Part shown: positions 42,934-52,619 of the stretch, in pieces | Position numbering within the stretch: position 1 is the first letter of the stretch | How the letters are laid out: each line of letters starts with the position of its first letter | Assembly (NCBI RefSeq): GCF_030063365.1 | Contig: NZ_JASISY010000001.1 | Location: forward strand, 124,001-188,000 | Direction of reading: 5' to 3' | DNA: 64,000 bases | Source: Cryobacterium sp. PH29-G1 | Lineage (GTDB): Bacteria > Actinomycetota > Actinomycetes > Actinomycetales > Microbacteriaceae | Notes under the pieces: generated by a model | Databases searched by the model: none | Seen by the model: only the letters and a program-made list of their open reading frames with translations | Told to the model about the DNA's origin: nothing | Program-made: the position numbers and the translations under genes

Positions 42934-43341
42934 TTAGGCCTGAGCTGTCCGGCGCGAACGAAAGTGCTGCACGAGCGCGGCAATGGCACGCCAGCCGAGC
43001 AGAAAAACACCCAGCACGATGGTCGTGACGATCGCGAAACTCAGCTGCACGCCCTGGCCGCTGGCCAGGCGTAGCAGGAGACCGCCGGCCACAGTGGCGA
43101 TCCAGATGCCCAGACCGGTCGGGGCGATGGTGCGCGGGTGGCGCCAGGCGCGCAGCAGTAGCCAGCCGACGACGAGCCCGCCGAGGAACGGCCAATAGGT
43201 GACGCCGAGGCCGGCCAGGGTTTCGCCGTGGCTCAGCCGGCCGATAACGGCAAACAGCAAAACCAACGCCGCGTCGAGCGCGCCCGCGGTAATGATCGAT
43301 GATCGAGGAATAGTGCCGGCTCCGATGCGCAGTGATGCCAT
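42934..43341 (-). CDS. DUF3054 membrane protein
   Basis: A 135-residue protein with four helices (about 16-35, 44-62, 72-90 and 98-118). GALDAALVLLFAVIGRLSHGE and LGVTYWPFLGGLVVGWLLLRAWRHP are DUF3054 hallmarks. Function unknown; common in actinobacteria. The ATG at 43341 gives MASLRIGAG; a TTG at 43359 is in frame but has no clear ribosome site. Neither start has a strong site, so a leaderless message is possible. It stands between the DUF222 gene and the VIT gene on the same strand. Confidence 0.78.
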   Translation of the reverse strand: MASLRIGAGTIPRSSIITAGALDAALVLLFAVIGRLSHGETLAGLGVTYWPFLGGLVVGWLLLRAWRHPRTIAPTGLGIWIATVAGGLLLRLASGQGVQLSFAIVTTIVLGVFLLGWRAIAALVQHFRSRRTAQA

Positions 43342-43398
43342 TTTTGTGAGTCTAGCCAAGCGGTCTGTGCGTAATCCGCAATCGCCCGAGCCGGAATG

Positions 43399-44109
43399 CT
43401 AGACGTTGCCGCCGATGAGCGCTCCGATGACATAGGTGACGGCGAGGGCGAGGATGCCGCCGATGACAATGCGGGCGATGGCGCGGGGCTTGGGGCTGCT
43501 GCCCAGGTGAGCGCTGAGCCAGCCGGTGATGACGAGGGCTACCAGTACCGCGAGGAAGGTGGCACCGATGCGCCATTCGGCCGGCGGCAGCAGCACAGCG
43601 AGCAGCGGGAGGGCCGCACCGACGGTGAAGGCGATAGCGGATGCGAAGGCTGCGTGCCAGGGATTGGAGATGTCTTCCGCCGTGATGTGCAGTTCGACTT
43701 CGAGGTGCGCTGCGAGTGCGTCGTGCCGGGTGAGTTCAATGGCTACCTGCTCGGCGGTGTGGCTCGACAGCCCCTTTGCCACGTAAAAACCGGCCAGCTC
43801 GGCAAGCTCCTCTTCGGGCTGGTTCTCGAGTTCCCAGGTTTCTTTGGCGATGAGGGAGCGCTCGGAGTCGCGTTGGCTGCTCACGGAAACATACTCACCG
43901 AGGGCCATTGAGATTGCACCGGCCAGCAAGCTGGCGACACCGGCGATGAGGATGACGCCGGAATCGGTGGTGGCCGCGGCGACGCCGACGACGAGCGCGG
44001 CGACGGAGACAATGCCGTCGTTGGCGCCGAGAACACCGGCGCGGAGCCAATTCAGCCGTGAGGCGAGGCCGAAGGCGTGCGGTTCCACCGTGTGAGCGAG
44101 ATCAGTCAT
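43399..44109 (-). CDS. VIT1/CCC1 family membrane protein
   Basis: A 236-residue protein with five helices. The opening HAFGLASRLNWLRAGVLGANDGIVSVAALVVGVAAATTDSG is the signature of VIT1/CCC1 iron and manganese transporters, as is GAISMALGEYVSVSSQRDSERSLIAKE near residues 60-90. The cytosolic metal-binding helices (TWELENQPEEELAELAGFYVAKGLS) with Glu-rich runs are present. It probably moves iron or manganese out of the cytosol. ATG 44109; the sucC promoter region follows upstream on the other strand, 253 bases of non-coding DNA. Confidence 0.87.
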   Translation of the reverse strand: MTDLAHTVEPHAFGLASRLNWLRAGVLGANDGIVSVAALVVGVAAATTDSGVILIAGVASLLAGAISMALGEYVSVSSQRDSERSLIAKETWELENQPEEELAELAGFYVAKGLSSHTAEQVAIELTRHDALAAHLEVELHITAEDISNPWHAAFASAIAFTVGAALPLLAVLLPPAEWRIGATFLAVLVALVITGWLSAHLGSSPKPRAIARIVIGGILALAVTYVIGALIGGNV

Positions 44110-44362
44110 AGCACTAGATAATCACTCGGCGGGGGCGTCGTCCAGCAAGGTGTGGCTAGCCTTCGACGGCCCGTGTGTGGCGCTACAGCGCCCGGTGTCA
44201 GCGTATATAGGGTGCGCCTTGACGTCCCATTCACGCGATAGAGTTTTCAGTGGTCGGTATGTCTTGACGTCGAGCTAATTTACGGCGACGACTGCTGTTA
44301 CCAACAACCTCATATATCTTCACCGGCGGTGTGATCGCCAAGACGCGGATTGGAAGAGCAGC

Positions 44363-45532
44363 GTGGATCTTTACGAATACCAAGCGAGAGACCTCTTTGA
44401 GGAATATGGTGTACCGGTTCTGCCGGGCATCATCGCGGACACCCCCGCAGAAGTGCGTGCAGCGGCCGAGAAGCTTGGTGGCGTTGTCGTCGTCAAGGCG
44501 CAGGTCAAGGTTGGCGGCCGCGGCAAGGCCGGCGGCGTCAAGGTAGCCAAGACTCCGGATGACGCTGAGGCCGCAGGCCGCGACATTCTGGGTCTGGACA
44601 TCAAGGGCCACACCGTTCACCGCGTCATGGTGGCCGGCGGAGCCCGCATCAAGCAGGAGTTCTACTTCTCCGTGCTGCTGGACCGGTCCAACCGGTCCTA
44701 CCTGTCGCTCGCCAGCTATGAGGGTGGCGTGGAGATCGAAGTTCTCGCCGTCGAGAAGCCCGAAGCGCTGGCCTACACGGCCGTCGACCCCACGGTCGGC
44801 ATCGACCTCGCACTCGCGAAGCAGATCGCGATTGACGCGAAGTTTCCGGCCGAGCTCGTCGACAAGGTTGCCCCGGTCTTCGTCAAGCTGTACGACGTGT
44901 TCAAGGGCGAGGACGCGACCCTGGTCGAGGTCAACCCGCTCGTACTCACCGAAGAGGGCGACATCATCGCCCTCGACGGCAAGGTCACGATCGACGAGAA
45001 CGCCGACTTCCGTCACCCCAAGCACGCCCTCCTCGAGGACGCTGCCGCCGCTGACCCGCTCGAGGCCAAGGCCAAGGCTGCCGGTCTCAACTACGTCAAG
45101 CTCGACGGCGAAGTCGGCATCATCGGCAACGGCGCGGGGCTCGTCATGAGCACCCTCGACGTCGTCGCCTACGCTGGCGAGAACTTCGGCAGCGTCAAGC
45201 CGGCCAACTTCCTCGACATCGGGGGCGGAGCATCCGCTGAGGTTATGGCTGCCGGTCTCGACGTCATCCTCGGTGACCCGCAGGTCAAGAGCGTATTCGT
45301 CAACGTCTTCGGCGGCATCACCGCGTGTGACGCCGTAGCCAAGGGCATCGTGGGCGCGCTCGCCGAGCTCGGCTCGAGTGCCAACAAGCCGCTCGTGGTG
45401 CGCCTCGACGGTAACAACGTCGAGGAGGGCCGTCGCATCCTCGCCGAGGCGAACCACCCGCTCGTAACACTGGCCGCCACCATGGACGAGGGCGCCGCCA
45501 AGGCCGCCGAGCTCGCCCACGCAGCGAAGTAA
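44363..45532 (+). CDS. sucC: SucC, succinyl-CoA synthetase beta subunit
   Basis: A 389-residue ATP-grasp enzyme subunit. [22 protein letters not shown] at the start, [21 protein letters not shown] near 38-58, and the CoA-ligase half with [41 protein letters not shown] near 285-325 are standard. With SucD it makes succinate, CoA and ATP (or GTP) in the TCA cycle. GTG 44363 is the start. It is followed 13 bases later by sucD. 253 bases of upstream DNA hold no gene and probably the promoter; I could not mark a confident -35/-10 pair. Confidence 0.96.
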   Translation: MDLYEYQARDLFEEYGVPVLPGIIADTPAEVRAAAEKLGGVVVVKAQVKVGGRGKAGGVKVAKTPDDAEAAGRDILGLDIKGHTVHRVMVAGGARIKQEFYFSVLLDRSNRSYLSLASYEGGVEIEVLAVEKPEALAYTAVDPTVGIDLALAKQIAIDAKFPAELVDKVAPVFVKLYDVFKGEDATLVEVNPLVLTEEGDIIALDGKVTIDENADFRHPKHALLEDAAAADPLEAKAKAAGLNYVKLDGEVGIIGNGAGLVMSTLDVVAYAGENFGSVKPANFLDIGGGASAEVMAAGLDVILGDPQVKSVFVNVFGGITACDAVAKGIVGALAELGSSANKPLVVRLDGNNVEEGRRILAEANHPLVTLAATMDEGAAKAAELAHAAK

Positions 45533-45545
45533 GGGACAACCAACA

Positions 45546-46433
45546 ATGTCAATCTTCCTCAACAAGGACTCCAAGGTCATCGTGCAGGGCATCACCGGAG
45601 GTGAGGGCACCAAGCACACCGCCCTCATGCTCAAGGCCGGTACCCAGGTCGTCGGTGGCGTGAACGCTCGCAAGGCCGGAACCACGGTCGTACACGGCGA
45701 TGTCGAACTGCCCGTCTTCGGCACGGTCGCCGAGGCCGTTGCCAAGACCGGCGCTGACGTGTCGATCGTCTTCGTGCCGCCGGTATTCACCAAGGACGCA
45801 GTCATCGAAGCGATCGACGCCGAGATTCCGCTGCTCGTCATCATCACCGAGGGTGTTCCCGTGCAGGACTCGGCCGAGTTCTGGGCCTACGCCATCAAAA
45901 AAGGCAACAAGACCCGCATCATCGGCCCGAACTGCCCCGGCATCATCACGCCCGGTGAAGCACTCGTGGGCATCACGCCGGCGAACATCACCGTCAAGGG
46001 CCCGATCGGACTCGTCTCCAAGTCGGGCACTCTGACCTACCAGATGATGTACGAACTGCGTGACCTGGGCTTCTCCACCGCGATCGGTATCGGTGGCGAC
46101 CCCATCATCGGCACCACGCACATCGATGCACTCGAGGCGTTTGAGAACGACCCCGAGACCAAGGCGATCGTCATGATCGGCGAAATCGGCGGCGACGCTG
46201 AAGAAAAGGCCGCCGAGTACATCAAGGCGCACGTCACGAAGCCGGTCATCGGCTACGTGGCCGGTTTCACCGCCCCCGAGGGTAAGACCATGGGCCACGC
46301 CGGCGCCATCGTCTCCGACGGAGCCGGAACCGCCCAGGGCAAGAAGGAGGCCCTCGAGGCCGCCGGAGTCAAGGTCGGCAAGACTCCGAGCGAGGCTGCC
46401 ACCCTGCTGCGCGAGGCACTCGCCGCGCTGTAA
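45546..46433 (+). CDS. sucD: SucD, succinyl-CoA synthetase alpha subunit
   Basis: A 295-residue subunit. [24 protein letters not shown] opens the CoA-binding Rossmann domain; the phosphorylated His251 lies in [34 protein letters not shown] near 128-144 is the conserved loop. It pairs with SucC in substrate-level phosphorylation. A perfect 12-base stem terminator follows. The order sucC-sucD-perM-purN-purH is also found in Mycobacterium tuberculosis (established knowledge), supporting the actinobacterial assignment. Confidence 0.96.
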   Translation: MSIFLNKDSKVIVQGITGGEGTKHTALMLKAGTQVVGGVNARKAGTTVVHGDVELPVFGTVAEAVAKTGADVSIVFVPPVFTKDAVIEAIDAEIPLLVIITEGVPVQDSAEFWAYAIKKGNKTRIIGPNCPGIITPGEALVGITPANITVKGPIGLVSKSGTLTYQMMYELRDLGFSTAIGIGGDPIIGTTHIDALEAFENDPETKAIVMIGEIGGDAEEKAAEYIKAHVTKPVIGYVAGFTAPEGKTMGHAGAIVSDGAGTAQGKKEALEAAGVKVGKTPSEAATLLREALAAL

Positions 46434-46447
46434 CCTCTCCACCCCTG

Positions 46448-46480
46448 CAGAGCCCGCCGATTCCGGCGGGCTCTGTCTCG
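46448..46480 (+). terminator. Rho-independent terminator of sucCD
   Basis: A perfect 12-base stem (CAGAGCCCGCCG with CGGCGGGCTCTG) with loop ATTC, followed by a weak T-containing tail. 14 bases after sucD. Confidence 0.88.
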
Positions 46481-46646
46481 TTAACGCGGCAACAATCAGC
46501 AACCGCGGAGATTTTCGCGACACGCGCGCCCGTGCACGCGGCCGTGACGGCATGTCGTCAATTTCTCCGAGGATAGCTGCGACTTCTGGCCGCAGCACCA
46601 GCGTGGGCGTCACGATGCGTGGGGTGAGCAGGTAGGCTCCAAACGG

Positions 46647-47894
46647 ATGAATCGCATAACGACCGCCCTACTCGCCGCCCTGGAGGCGTTACTTGTCGTC
46701 GCCATCGGCGTCGGCATCGCCATGGTGCCGCTCACCGTACTCTGGGCCGCCCATTTCGGTCTGTCGGTCGAATGGTTCGTGTTCTGGCGGGCCGCGGCCG
46801 ATATCTGGCTGCTCGGCAACGGCGTCGACCTCACGGTGCAGCTCGGCCCCGACGTGGCCGCCGCGCTCGGCCTGGCCGGCGCAGACACCCCCTTTCTGAT
46901 CTCCATCGTGCCGCTCGGCTTCGCCATGCTCTCCGTGCTCATGGGCGTGCACACCGGCCGCCGCGCCGCAGAGACGCCATACCGCTGGACCGGCGTTGGG
47001 GTCGCCGTGGTCACCTACGCGATTCTTTCCGCACTCGTGACCGTGTCCGCGCTCTCGGAAACGGTACGGCCCAACCAACTGCAGGGGTTCGTATTACCGA
47101 CGCTTATCTATGCCGTCGGGGTTCTGATCGGCGCTGAACTAGGCCGGCGCAAGACTGCGGGACCGGTGGCCAGCACGGATCGGCTGAGCCGCGGCATCCG
47201 TTCGTGGTACCAGCGCATACCGCAGGCCACGCGCGCGGTCATCGATGGCGCGGTGCGCGGTGGAACGGCCGCCGCGGCCGGGGTACTTTTCGTGTCGGCC
47301 GTGACCGTTGCGGTGCTCATCGCGGTCAACTACGCGACCATTATCGGCCTCTATGAGGCCGTGCAGGCCGGCGTTGTCGGTGGCGCCACCATCACCCTCG
47401 CGCAGCTCGCCCTCATCCCCAACCTCGTCATCTGGGCTGCTGCCTGGTTTGTCGGGCCCGGCATCGCGTTGGGTGCGGGCAGCACAGTTTCGCCCATTGG
47501 TACCGTTGTCGGCACACTGCCGGGGCTACCCCTGTTTGGTGCGCTGCCGCAGGGCACCCCCGCCTACGGCTTCATCGGGTTGCTCGTTCCCGTGCTGATC
47601 GGCTTTATTTTCGCCGTCGTGACCCGGCAATTTCTGGACCGGCCCGGCGTGCCCGAACGCACCACGTTCGAACACGTACTCACCGGCCTGGGCATGGGGG
47701 TCGTCGGTGGCGCCCTCCTAGGGCTGCTCGCCTGGTGGTCGGCGGGAGCGATAGGCCCCGGTCGTCTCGTCGAGGTGGGACCGAATCCGCTGCTGGTCGG
47801 AGCGCTGGCCGCAGCTGAAATCGGTGTAGCAGCGGCCCTCGGTATGCTCGCCGGCCGGGTGCGGATACCGTCGGTACGACGCGCCAAACGGTAA
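46647..47894 (+). CDS. perM: PerM-like cell division membrane protein (DUF6350)
   Basis: A 415-residue polytopic protein with about eight to nine helices and a long outside loop. It matches the actinobacterial family formerly called DUF6350, whose mycobacterial member PerM stabilises FtsB during division. The gene order sucD-perM-purN supports the name, because it is the same in mycobacteria. The sequence shows NRITTALLAALEALLVVAIGVGIAMVPLTVLWAAHFGLSVEWFVFWRAAADIWLLG at the start. The C-terminus ends in a basic tail (RVRIPSVRRAKR). It lies ten bases before purN. Confidence 0.78.
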   Translation: MNRITTALLAALEALLVVAIGVGIAMVPLTVLWAAHFGLSVEWFVFWRAAADIWLLGNGVDLTVQLGPDVAAALGLAGADTPFLISIVPLGFAMLSVLMGVHTGRRAAETPYRWTGVGVAVVTYAILSALVTVSALSETVRPNQLQGFVLPTLIYAVGVLIGAELGRRKTAGPVASTDRLSRGIRSWYQRIPQATRAVIDGAVRGGTAAAAGVLFVSAVTVAVLIAVNYATIIGLYEAVQAGVVGGATITLAQLALIPNLVIWAAAWFVGPGIALGAGSTVSPIGTVVGTLPGLPLFGALPQGTPAYGFIGLLVPVLIGFIFAVVTRQFLDRPGVPERTTFEHVLTGLGMGVVGGALLGLLAWWSAGAIGPGRLVEVGPNPLLVGALAAAEIGVAAALGMLAGRVRIPSVRRAKR

Positions 47895-47903
47895 GCTCGA
47901 ACA

Positions 47904-48497
47904 GTGCTGTCAATTGTCGTGTTGATCTCCGGCGGAGGATCCAATCTTCGAGCCCTGCTGGAGGCGTCAGAAGACGCCGAATTTCCGGCCCGAATCGTAG
48001 CGATCGGTGCCGACCGCGATGCCGACGGGCTCGAGCTCGGCGTGGAATTCGGTATCCCCGCGTTCTCGGTTCCGTTCGCCTCGTTCGCCGACCGCGCGGC
48101 CTGGGGAGACGAACTGCTCGCTCAGATTCAGCAGTGGGAGCCCGATCTGGTCGTGCTCAGCGGCATGATGCGGCTGCTGCCTCCGCGCGTCGTCGCCGCC
48201 CTCTCGCCCAACCTCATCAACACGCATCCGGCCTACCTGCCCGAGTTTCCCGGAGCGCACGCCGTGCGCGACGCCCTCGCCGCCGGGGCGGTGCAGACCG
48301 GTGCGAGCATCATCGTGGTTGACAACGGTGTTGACGAAGGCCCCATTCTCGTGCAGGAACGCGTTGACGTTCTGCCCGATGACACCGAAACTTCCCTGCA
48401 GAATCGCATCAAGATCGTCGAGCGGCGCCTGCTCATCCAGGCCGTGCTCGACATCGCCAACGGACACATGAACCTCAAGGAGAACTCCACAGCATGA
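47904..48497 (+). CDS. purN: PurN, phosphoribosylglycinamide formyltransferase
   Basis: A 197-residue enzyme of purine synthesis. [17 protein letters not shown] at residues 4-20 is the substrate-binding opening; [25 protein letters not shown] near 98-122 holds the catalytic Asn and His, and [14 protein letters not shown] near 138-151 holds the catalytic Asp. It transfers a formyl group from N10-formyl-tetrahydrofolate to GAR. GTG or ATG-type start at 47904 in context; it overlaps purH by four bases at its end, so the two are coupled. Confidence 0.94.
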   Translation: MLSIVVLISGGGSNLRALLEASEDAEFPARIVAIGADRDADGLELGVEFGIPAFSVPFASFADRAAWGDELLAQIQQWEPDLVVLSGMMRLLPPRVVAALSPNLINTHPAYLPEFPGAHAVRDALAAGAVQTGASIIVVDNGVDEGPILVQERVDVLPDDTETSLQNRIKIVERRLLIQAVLDIANGHMNLKENSTA

Positions 48498-50164
48498 GTG
48501 GTCACACCAACGCGCCCAGCTCGTACCGACACCGGGACCAGATCACCATCAAGCGCGCACTCATCTCCGTGAGCGACAAGACCGGCCTGCTCGACCTCGC
48601 CGCAGCGCTTAAAGCGGATGGCGTCGAAATCGTCTCGACCGGATCCACCGCGGCAACCATTCGTGCCGCCGGCTACGACGTCACCGACGTCTCAGCCGTC
48701 ACCGGTTTTCCGGAATCGCTCGACGGCCGCGTCAAGACGCTGCACCCCGGCGTGCACGCCGGCATCCTCGCCGACCTGCGACTCGAGACGCACGAAGCTC
48801 AACTCGACGAGCTCGGCATCAAGGCTTTCCAGCTCGTTGTGGTCAACCTGTACCCGTTCGTAGAAACCGTTGAGAGCGGGGCCGAGCCGGCCGACGTGAT
48901 CGAGCAGATCGATATCGGCGGCCCGGCGCTCGTGCGGGCATCCGCTAAAAACCACGCGAACGTGGCGATCGTTGTCGACCCGGCCAACTACGGCGAGATC
49001 ATCGCCGCCGTCGCTGCGGGTGGCTCGACCCTCAAACTGCGTCAGAAGCTAGCCTCGCTCGCCTTCGAACACACCGCAGACTACGACCTCAGCGTGTCGA
49101 GCTGGTTCACCGAGAACGTCTACGACCAGTGGCAGGACGACACCGAGGCGCTCGACGAAGACGTCACCTTCGAGGCGGCCGACGACGAGGATGAGGACGA
49201 CGAGTCGCCGTTCCCCGCAGGGCTCGGCATCGAAGTGACCCGCGAGGCCATCCTCCGCTACGGCGAAAACTCGCACCAGGCCGCTGCGCTCTACGTCGGC
49301 GAAGGCGGCCGCGGTATCGCGCAGGCCAAGCAGCTGCACGGCAAGGAAATGTCGTACAACAACTATGTCGACGCGGATGCGGCCGTGCGCGCCGCCTTCG
49401 ACTTCAGCGAACCGGCCGTGGCCATCGTCAAGCACGCCAACCCGTGCGGCATCGCCATTGCCAAGCCCAACGCACCGGATGCCATCGCCTCAGCGCACCT
49501 GCGCGCCCACGCCTGCGACCCGATCTCGGCGTTCGGCGGCGTCATCGCCGCGAACCGCGTTGTCACCTTCGGCATGGCCGAAACCATCAGCGAGATCTTC
49601 ACCGAGGTGCTCGTCGCTCCCGGATTCGAACCGGCCGCGGTGGAGCTGCTCACCAAGAAGAAGAACATTCGCCTGCTTGAGCTGCCCGCCGACTACGAGC
49701 GGTCATCGCTGGAATTGCACCAGATTTCCGGCGGCCTGCTCGTGCAGGAAACCGACAGCTTCGAGGGGTTCAGCTCGGCCGGCTGGACGCTCGTCGCCGG
49801 CCCCGAAGTGGATGCCGCCACCCGCGCCGACCTCGAATTCGCGTGGAAGTCGTGCCGTTCCGTGAAGTCGAACGCGATTCTGCTCGCGCACGCCGGGGCA
49901 TCCGTCGGAGTGGGCATGGGCCAGGTCAACCGGGTCGACTCCTGCCACCTCGCCGTGAGTCGGGCCGGCGAACGCGCCGAGGGATCGGTCGCCGCGTCTG
50001 ACGCGTTCTTCCCCTTCGCCGACGGACTCGAAGTCTTGCTCGAGGCCGGAATCGCCGCCGTCGTGCAGCCCGGCGGCTCGGTGCGCGACCCCGAAGTCAT
50101 CGCCGCGGCCACCGCTGCCGGTATTTCGATGTACTTCACGGGAGAGCGACACTTCTTCCACTAG
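48494..50164 (+). CDS. purH: PurH, bifunctional AICAR formyltransferase/IMP cyclohydrolase
   Basis: A 556-residue bifunctional enzyme. The N-terminal MGS-like cyclohydrolase ([71 protein letters not shown]) closes the purine ring; the C-terminal part has the KHANPCG motif near residue 313 and the AICARFT end [10 protein letters not shown]. It is about 30 residues longer than common homologs because of an acidic insert at about residues 212-240 ([23 protein letters not shown]) between the two domains. This likely forms a flexible linker. Terminator follows. Confidence 0.95.
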   Translation: MSGHTNAPSSYRHRDQITIKRALISVSDKTGLLDLAAALKADGVEIVSTGSTAATIRAAGYDVTDVSAVTGFPESLDGRVKTLHPGVHAGILADLRLETHEAQLDELGIKAFQLVVVNLYPFVETVESGAEPADVIEQIDIGGPALVRASAKNHANVAIVVDPANYGEIIAAVAAGGSTLKLRQKLASLAFEHTADYDLSVSSWFTENVYDQWQDDTEALDEDVTFEAADDEDEDDESPFPAGLGIEVTREAILRYGENSHQAAALYVGEGGRGIAQAKQLHGKEMSYNNYVDADAAVRAAFDFSEPAVAIVKHANPCGIAIAKPNAPDAIASAHLRAHACDPISAFGGVIAANRVVTFGMAETISEIFTEVLVAPGFEPAAVELLTKKKNIRLLELPADYERSSLELHQISGGLLVQETDSFEGFSSAGWTLVAGPEVDAATRADLEFAWKSCRSVKSNAILLAHAGASVGVGMGQVNRVDSCHLAVSRAGERAEGSVAASDAFFPFADGLEVLLEAGIAAVVQPGGSVRDPEVIAAATAAGISMYFTGERHFFH

Positions 50165-50170
50165 GCTCAA

Positions 50171-50218
50171 ACGCAAGAAAAGCACCTTCAATGTTGAGTT
50201 GGAGGTGCTTTTTTGCGT
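50171..50218 (+). terminator. Rho-independent terminator of purNH
   Basis: Outer stem AAAAGCACCT (50178-50187) with AGGTGCTTTT (50203-50212), extended by acgc/gcgt at the ends, and a T run. Seven bases after purH. Confidence 0.87.
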
Positions 50219-50439
50219 CTTTCCACTGGCCGCACTGCCGAAGGGCTCAGGGCACCGCGACCGGAAGGAGTCGCCGTGACGTAGCTGCGGGGTGCCTGGG
50301 CGTCGACTGCACAAGTGGTGGATGGGCGTTGGCTGCATAAGCGTTGAGTGCTGGAGCCGGCGCGGTTATCCTGATCGAGGCGGGGCCAGACACCGGCTCC
50401 GCCGCATTCGGCCCACAAGGCCCGACTTTTGGAGGAGCA

Positions 50440-51519
50440 ATGACGCTCACGCACCCCGCCGCACCCCTCGAATCACTCACCGGGATTCCGTTCAGTCACG
50501 AGAGGGTACTGATCACGACGGGCGAACGCTCCGGATTGATGATCACGGTGGCCGTCCACTCCACCCGCCTCGGTCAGGCCCTCGGCGGCGCACGTCTCTG
50601 GCAGTACGCCAGCTGGACCGACGCGGTCGCCGACGCCCTGCGGCTCTCCGCCGCCATGACCCTCAAGAACGCCGTTGCCGGCCTGAACCGTGGCGGCGGC
50701 AAGGCCGTGATCTACCTGCCACTGGGTACCGTGCTCACCGATGCCGTCACGCGCCGGGCGATGCTCGACCTCGGTGACGCGATTGAGAGCCTCGATGGCA
50801 CTTATATGACGGCCGAAGACGTTGGCACGAGCGCCGAGCTCATGGCCATCGTGGCCGAACGCACGAGCCACGTCTGCGGACTCCCCACTGCCACAGGCGG
50901 TGTCGGTGAACCAGCGGATGCCACGGCGGCCGGTGTCTATGCCAGCATCGAATCCACCCTCGAGGCTCTGTATGGCGTTCGCGCGGTGCGTGGCCGCCAC
51001 CTGGTGATCTCCGGACTCGGTCAGGTGGGCGCACGCCTGGCCACGGCGCTCGCCGCCGCGGGCGCCACCCTCACCGTCACCGACATCAACCCCGACAAGC
51101 GCCGACTCGCCGACGAGCTCGGTGCCGGCTGGGTTGCTGTCGGCGAGGCTCACCGGGTGCCCGCCGACCTCTACGTGCCGTGCGGACTCGGCGGCGTGCT
51201 GACATCGACCGTGATCGCGGAGTTGAACGTGCTCGGCATCTGCGGTGCCGCCAACAACCAACTCGCGAACCCCGCCGGGGCGGCCCAGCTGGATGCGCGG
51301 GGAATCCTTTGGGCACCGGATTTCGTCGTCAACGGGGGCGGCGTGATCTATCTCTCGATGGCGAGCGAACGCAGCGCCGACCTCGAGCAGATCAGCGAGC
51401 GTGTCCGCGCGATCGGCTCGGTGCTGACGCAGATTTTTGCGGATGCTCGCGCGAACGACATAACGACCCTCGCGGCTGCGGAACGGCTCGCCGCCGCCCG
51501 TCTCAACCCGGCCGGGTAA
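50440..51519 (+). CDS. Glu/Leu/Phe/Val dehydrogenase family protein
   Basis: A 359-residue NAD-dependent amino acid dehydrogenase. The catalytic region MTLKNAVAGLNRGGGKAVIYLP near residues 72-93 holds the substrate Lys, and ATGGVGEPADATAAGVYASIESTL leads into the NAD-binding Rossmann fold (LVISGLGQVGARLATALAAAGATLTVTDIN near 188-217). The size and TAEDVGTS motif fit valine or leucine dehydrogenases. It oxidatively deaminates a branched-chain or aromatic amino acid, matching the Liv importer in this window. ATG 50440 with ggagg at 50431 is preferred over an upstream in-frame start. Confidence 0.88.
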   Translation: MTLTHPAAPLESLTGIPFSHERVLITTGERSGLMITVAVHSTRLGQALGGARLWQYASWTDAVADALRLSAAMTLKNAVAGLNRGGGKAVIYLPLGTVLTDAVTRRAMLDLGDAIESLDGTYMTAEDVGTSAELMAIVAERTSHVCGLPTATGGVGEPADATAAGVYASIESTLEALYGVRAVRGRHLVISGLGQVGARLATALAAAGATLTVTDINPDKRRLADELGAGWVAVGEAHRVPADLYVPCGLGGVLTSTVIAELNVLGICGAANNQLANPAGAAQLDARGILWAPDFVVNGGGVIYLSMASERSADLEQISERVRAIGSVLTQIFADARANDITTLAAAERLAAARLNPAG

Positions 51520-51552
51520 GACGCTGCCGGACCGAGGGCTGCCCCAGGAGGG

Positions 51553-52242
51553 CTACTCGCGGAGGTCAGCGGGGAGGGTCGGGAGCACGCGTGCGGCCGC
51601 GCGGCGCTCCTTGAGCGTCGTGCGTGCGGCCTTGCTCAACTCGGTGAGGATCGGGATTCCGGAGACCAGGATGATTCCGATGATGAAGTATTCGGAGTAG
51701 GTGGCGACGAACTCGAACTGGCCGAGGAAGAACCCCACGAGGGTCAGTCCGACGCCCCAGGCGAAGGCTCCAATCGCGTTGTAGGTCACGAAGCTGCGGT
51801 AGCGCATCTTGCCGACGCCGGCAGCAACGGGCACAAAGGCCCGAAATATCGGCAGGAAACGGGCCAGGATGATCGACTTTCCACCGTGCTTGGCGAAAAA
51901 GGCGTTGGTGCGTTCGACGTTCTTCGGATTGAAGAACCGGTTCTTCTCCCGCGAGAACACGGCAGGACCGGCTTTTCGACCGATGAGGAAGGCGAGCTGG
52001 TCGCCGGCAAAGGCCGCCACGAAAACGACCAGACAGGTCACCCAGATCGGCAGTGGAACGACGCCGGTAGCGGTGAGCAGGCCCACGGTGAACAGGAGCG
52101 AATCACCCGGCATGAAGGACAACACGATGAAGCCGGTCTCGATGAACACAACCGCGGCGACGCCAAGCAGCACGAACGATCCAAACGAGTGGATCAGCCA
52201 GTCAGAGTCGAGAAAATCGATTCCGAGCAGGGTGGGCAGCAT
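51553..52242 (-). CDS. DedA family membrane protein
   Basis: A 229-residue protein with four to five helices. ETGFIVLSFMPGDSLLFTVGLL (near 35-56) and FAGDQLAFLIGRKAGPAVF with the later KHGGKSIILARFLPIFRAFVPVAAGVGKMRYRSFVTYNAIGAFAW are standard DedA motifs, including the conserved Arg in FLPIFRAF. The family flips polyprenyl phosphate or phospholipids. The ATG at 52242 is preferred, because ggaagga lies just upstream; a longer in-frame opening to 52278 is less likely. Divergent from the ABC exporter. Confidence 0.88.
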   Translation of the reverse strand: MLPTLLGIDFLDSDWLIHSFGSFVLLGVAAVVFIETGFIVLSFMPGDSLLFTVGLLTATGVVPLPIWVTCLVVFVAAFAGDQLAFLIGRKAGPAVFSREKNRFFNPKNVERTNAFFAKHGGKSIILARFLPIFRAFVPVAAGVGKMRYRSFVTYNAIGAFAWGVGLTLVGFFLGQFEFVATYSEYFIIGIILVSGIPILTELSKAARTTLKERRAAARVLPTLPADLRE

Positions 52243-52619
52243 GAAGAATCCTTCCAACGGGGCGAGCGCGCGGGGCATGGCATGCCGACGAGTGGCGCAG
52301 AACCCAGACTACGGGACGCCGTATGAAAAACCGGTGGGCGCCGCAGCGCAGTGCCAGCCGGGGATCAGTGCCCGTGTGGGCTGTGAGAAAATTCTTGCCT
52401 TCTACCCTCGCTCGCCATATTCTGAAAGGCTGCCTGATCCGGGGGCAAAGGTTACATTTTCTTGAGCCGCCCAGAAGGAGGCGCGTTCTCACCAGCGCCC
52501 GTTCGGCGCTCGCACGATCCCGGTCGCCCACCCCACAGGAAACGGCGACCATAGACATCCGCCATGAACCCGCAACCCCGCGATCCGGGGCGCGGCAACA
52601 TCGCAATCAGGACTGGAAC
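52243..52619. other. intergenic region between DedA and ABC exporter genes
   Basis: About 377 bases between divergent starts. An open frame continues in front of the ABC gene (from 52323), but its predicted protein is Arg/Pro-rich and unlike the family, so I treat it as non-coding. Both promoters probably lie here; I see no clear operator. Confidence 0.6.

Noticed and set aside
44110..44362. Promoter of sucC
   Set aside because: Two TTGACG strings occur (near 44219 and 44266) but neither has a good -10 at proper spacing, so I did not mark one.
52323..52619. Upstream in-frame extension of ABC exporter subunit 1
   Set aside because: Arg/Pro-rich sequence unlike any ABC head; ATG 52620 gives the normal length.
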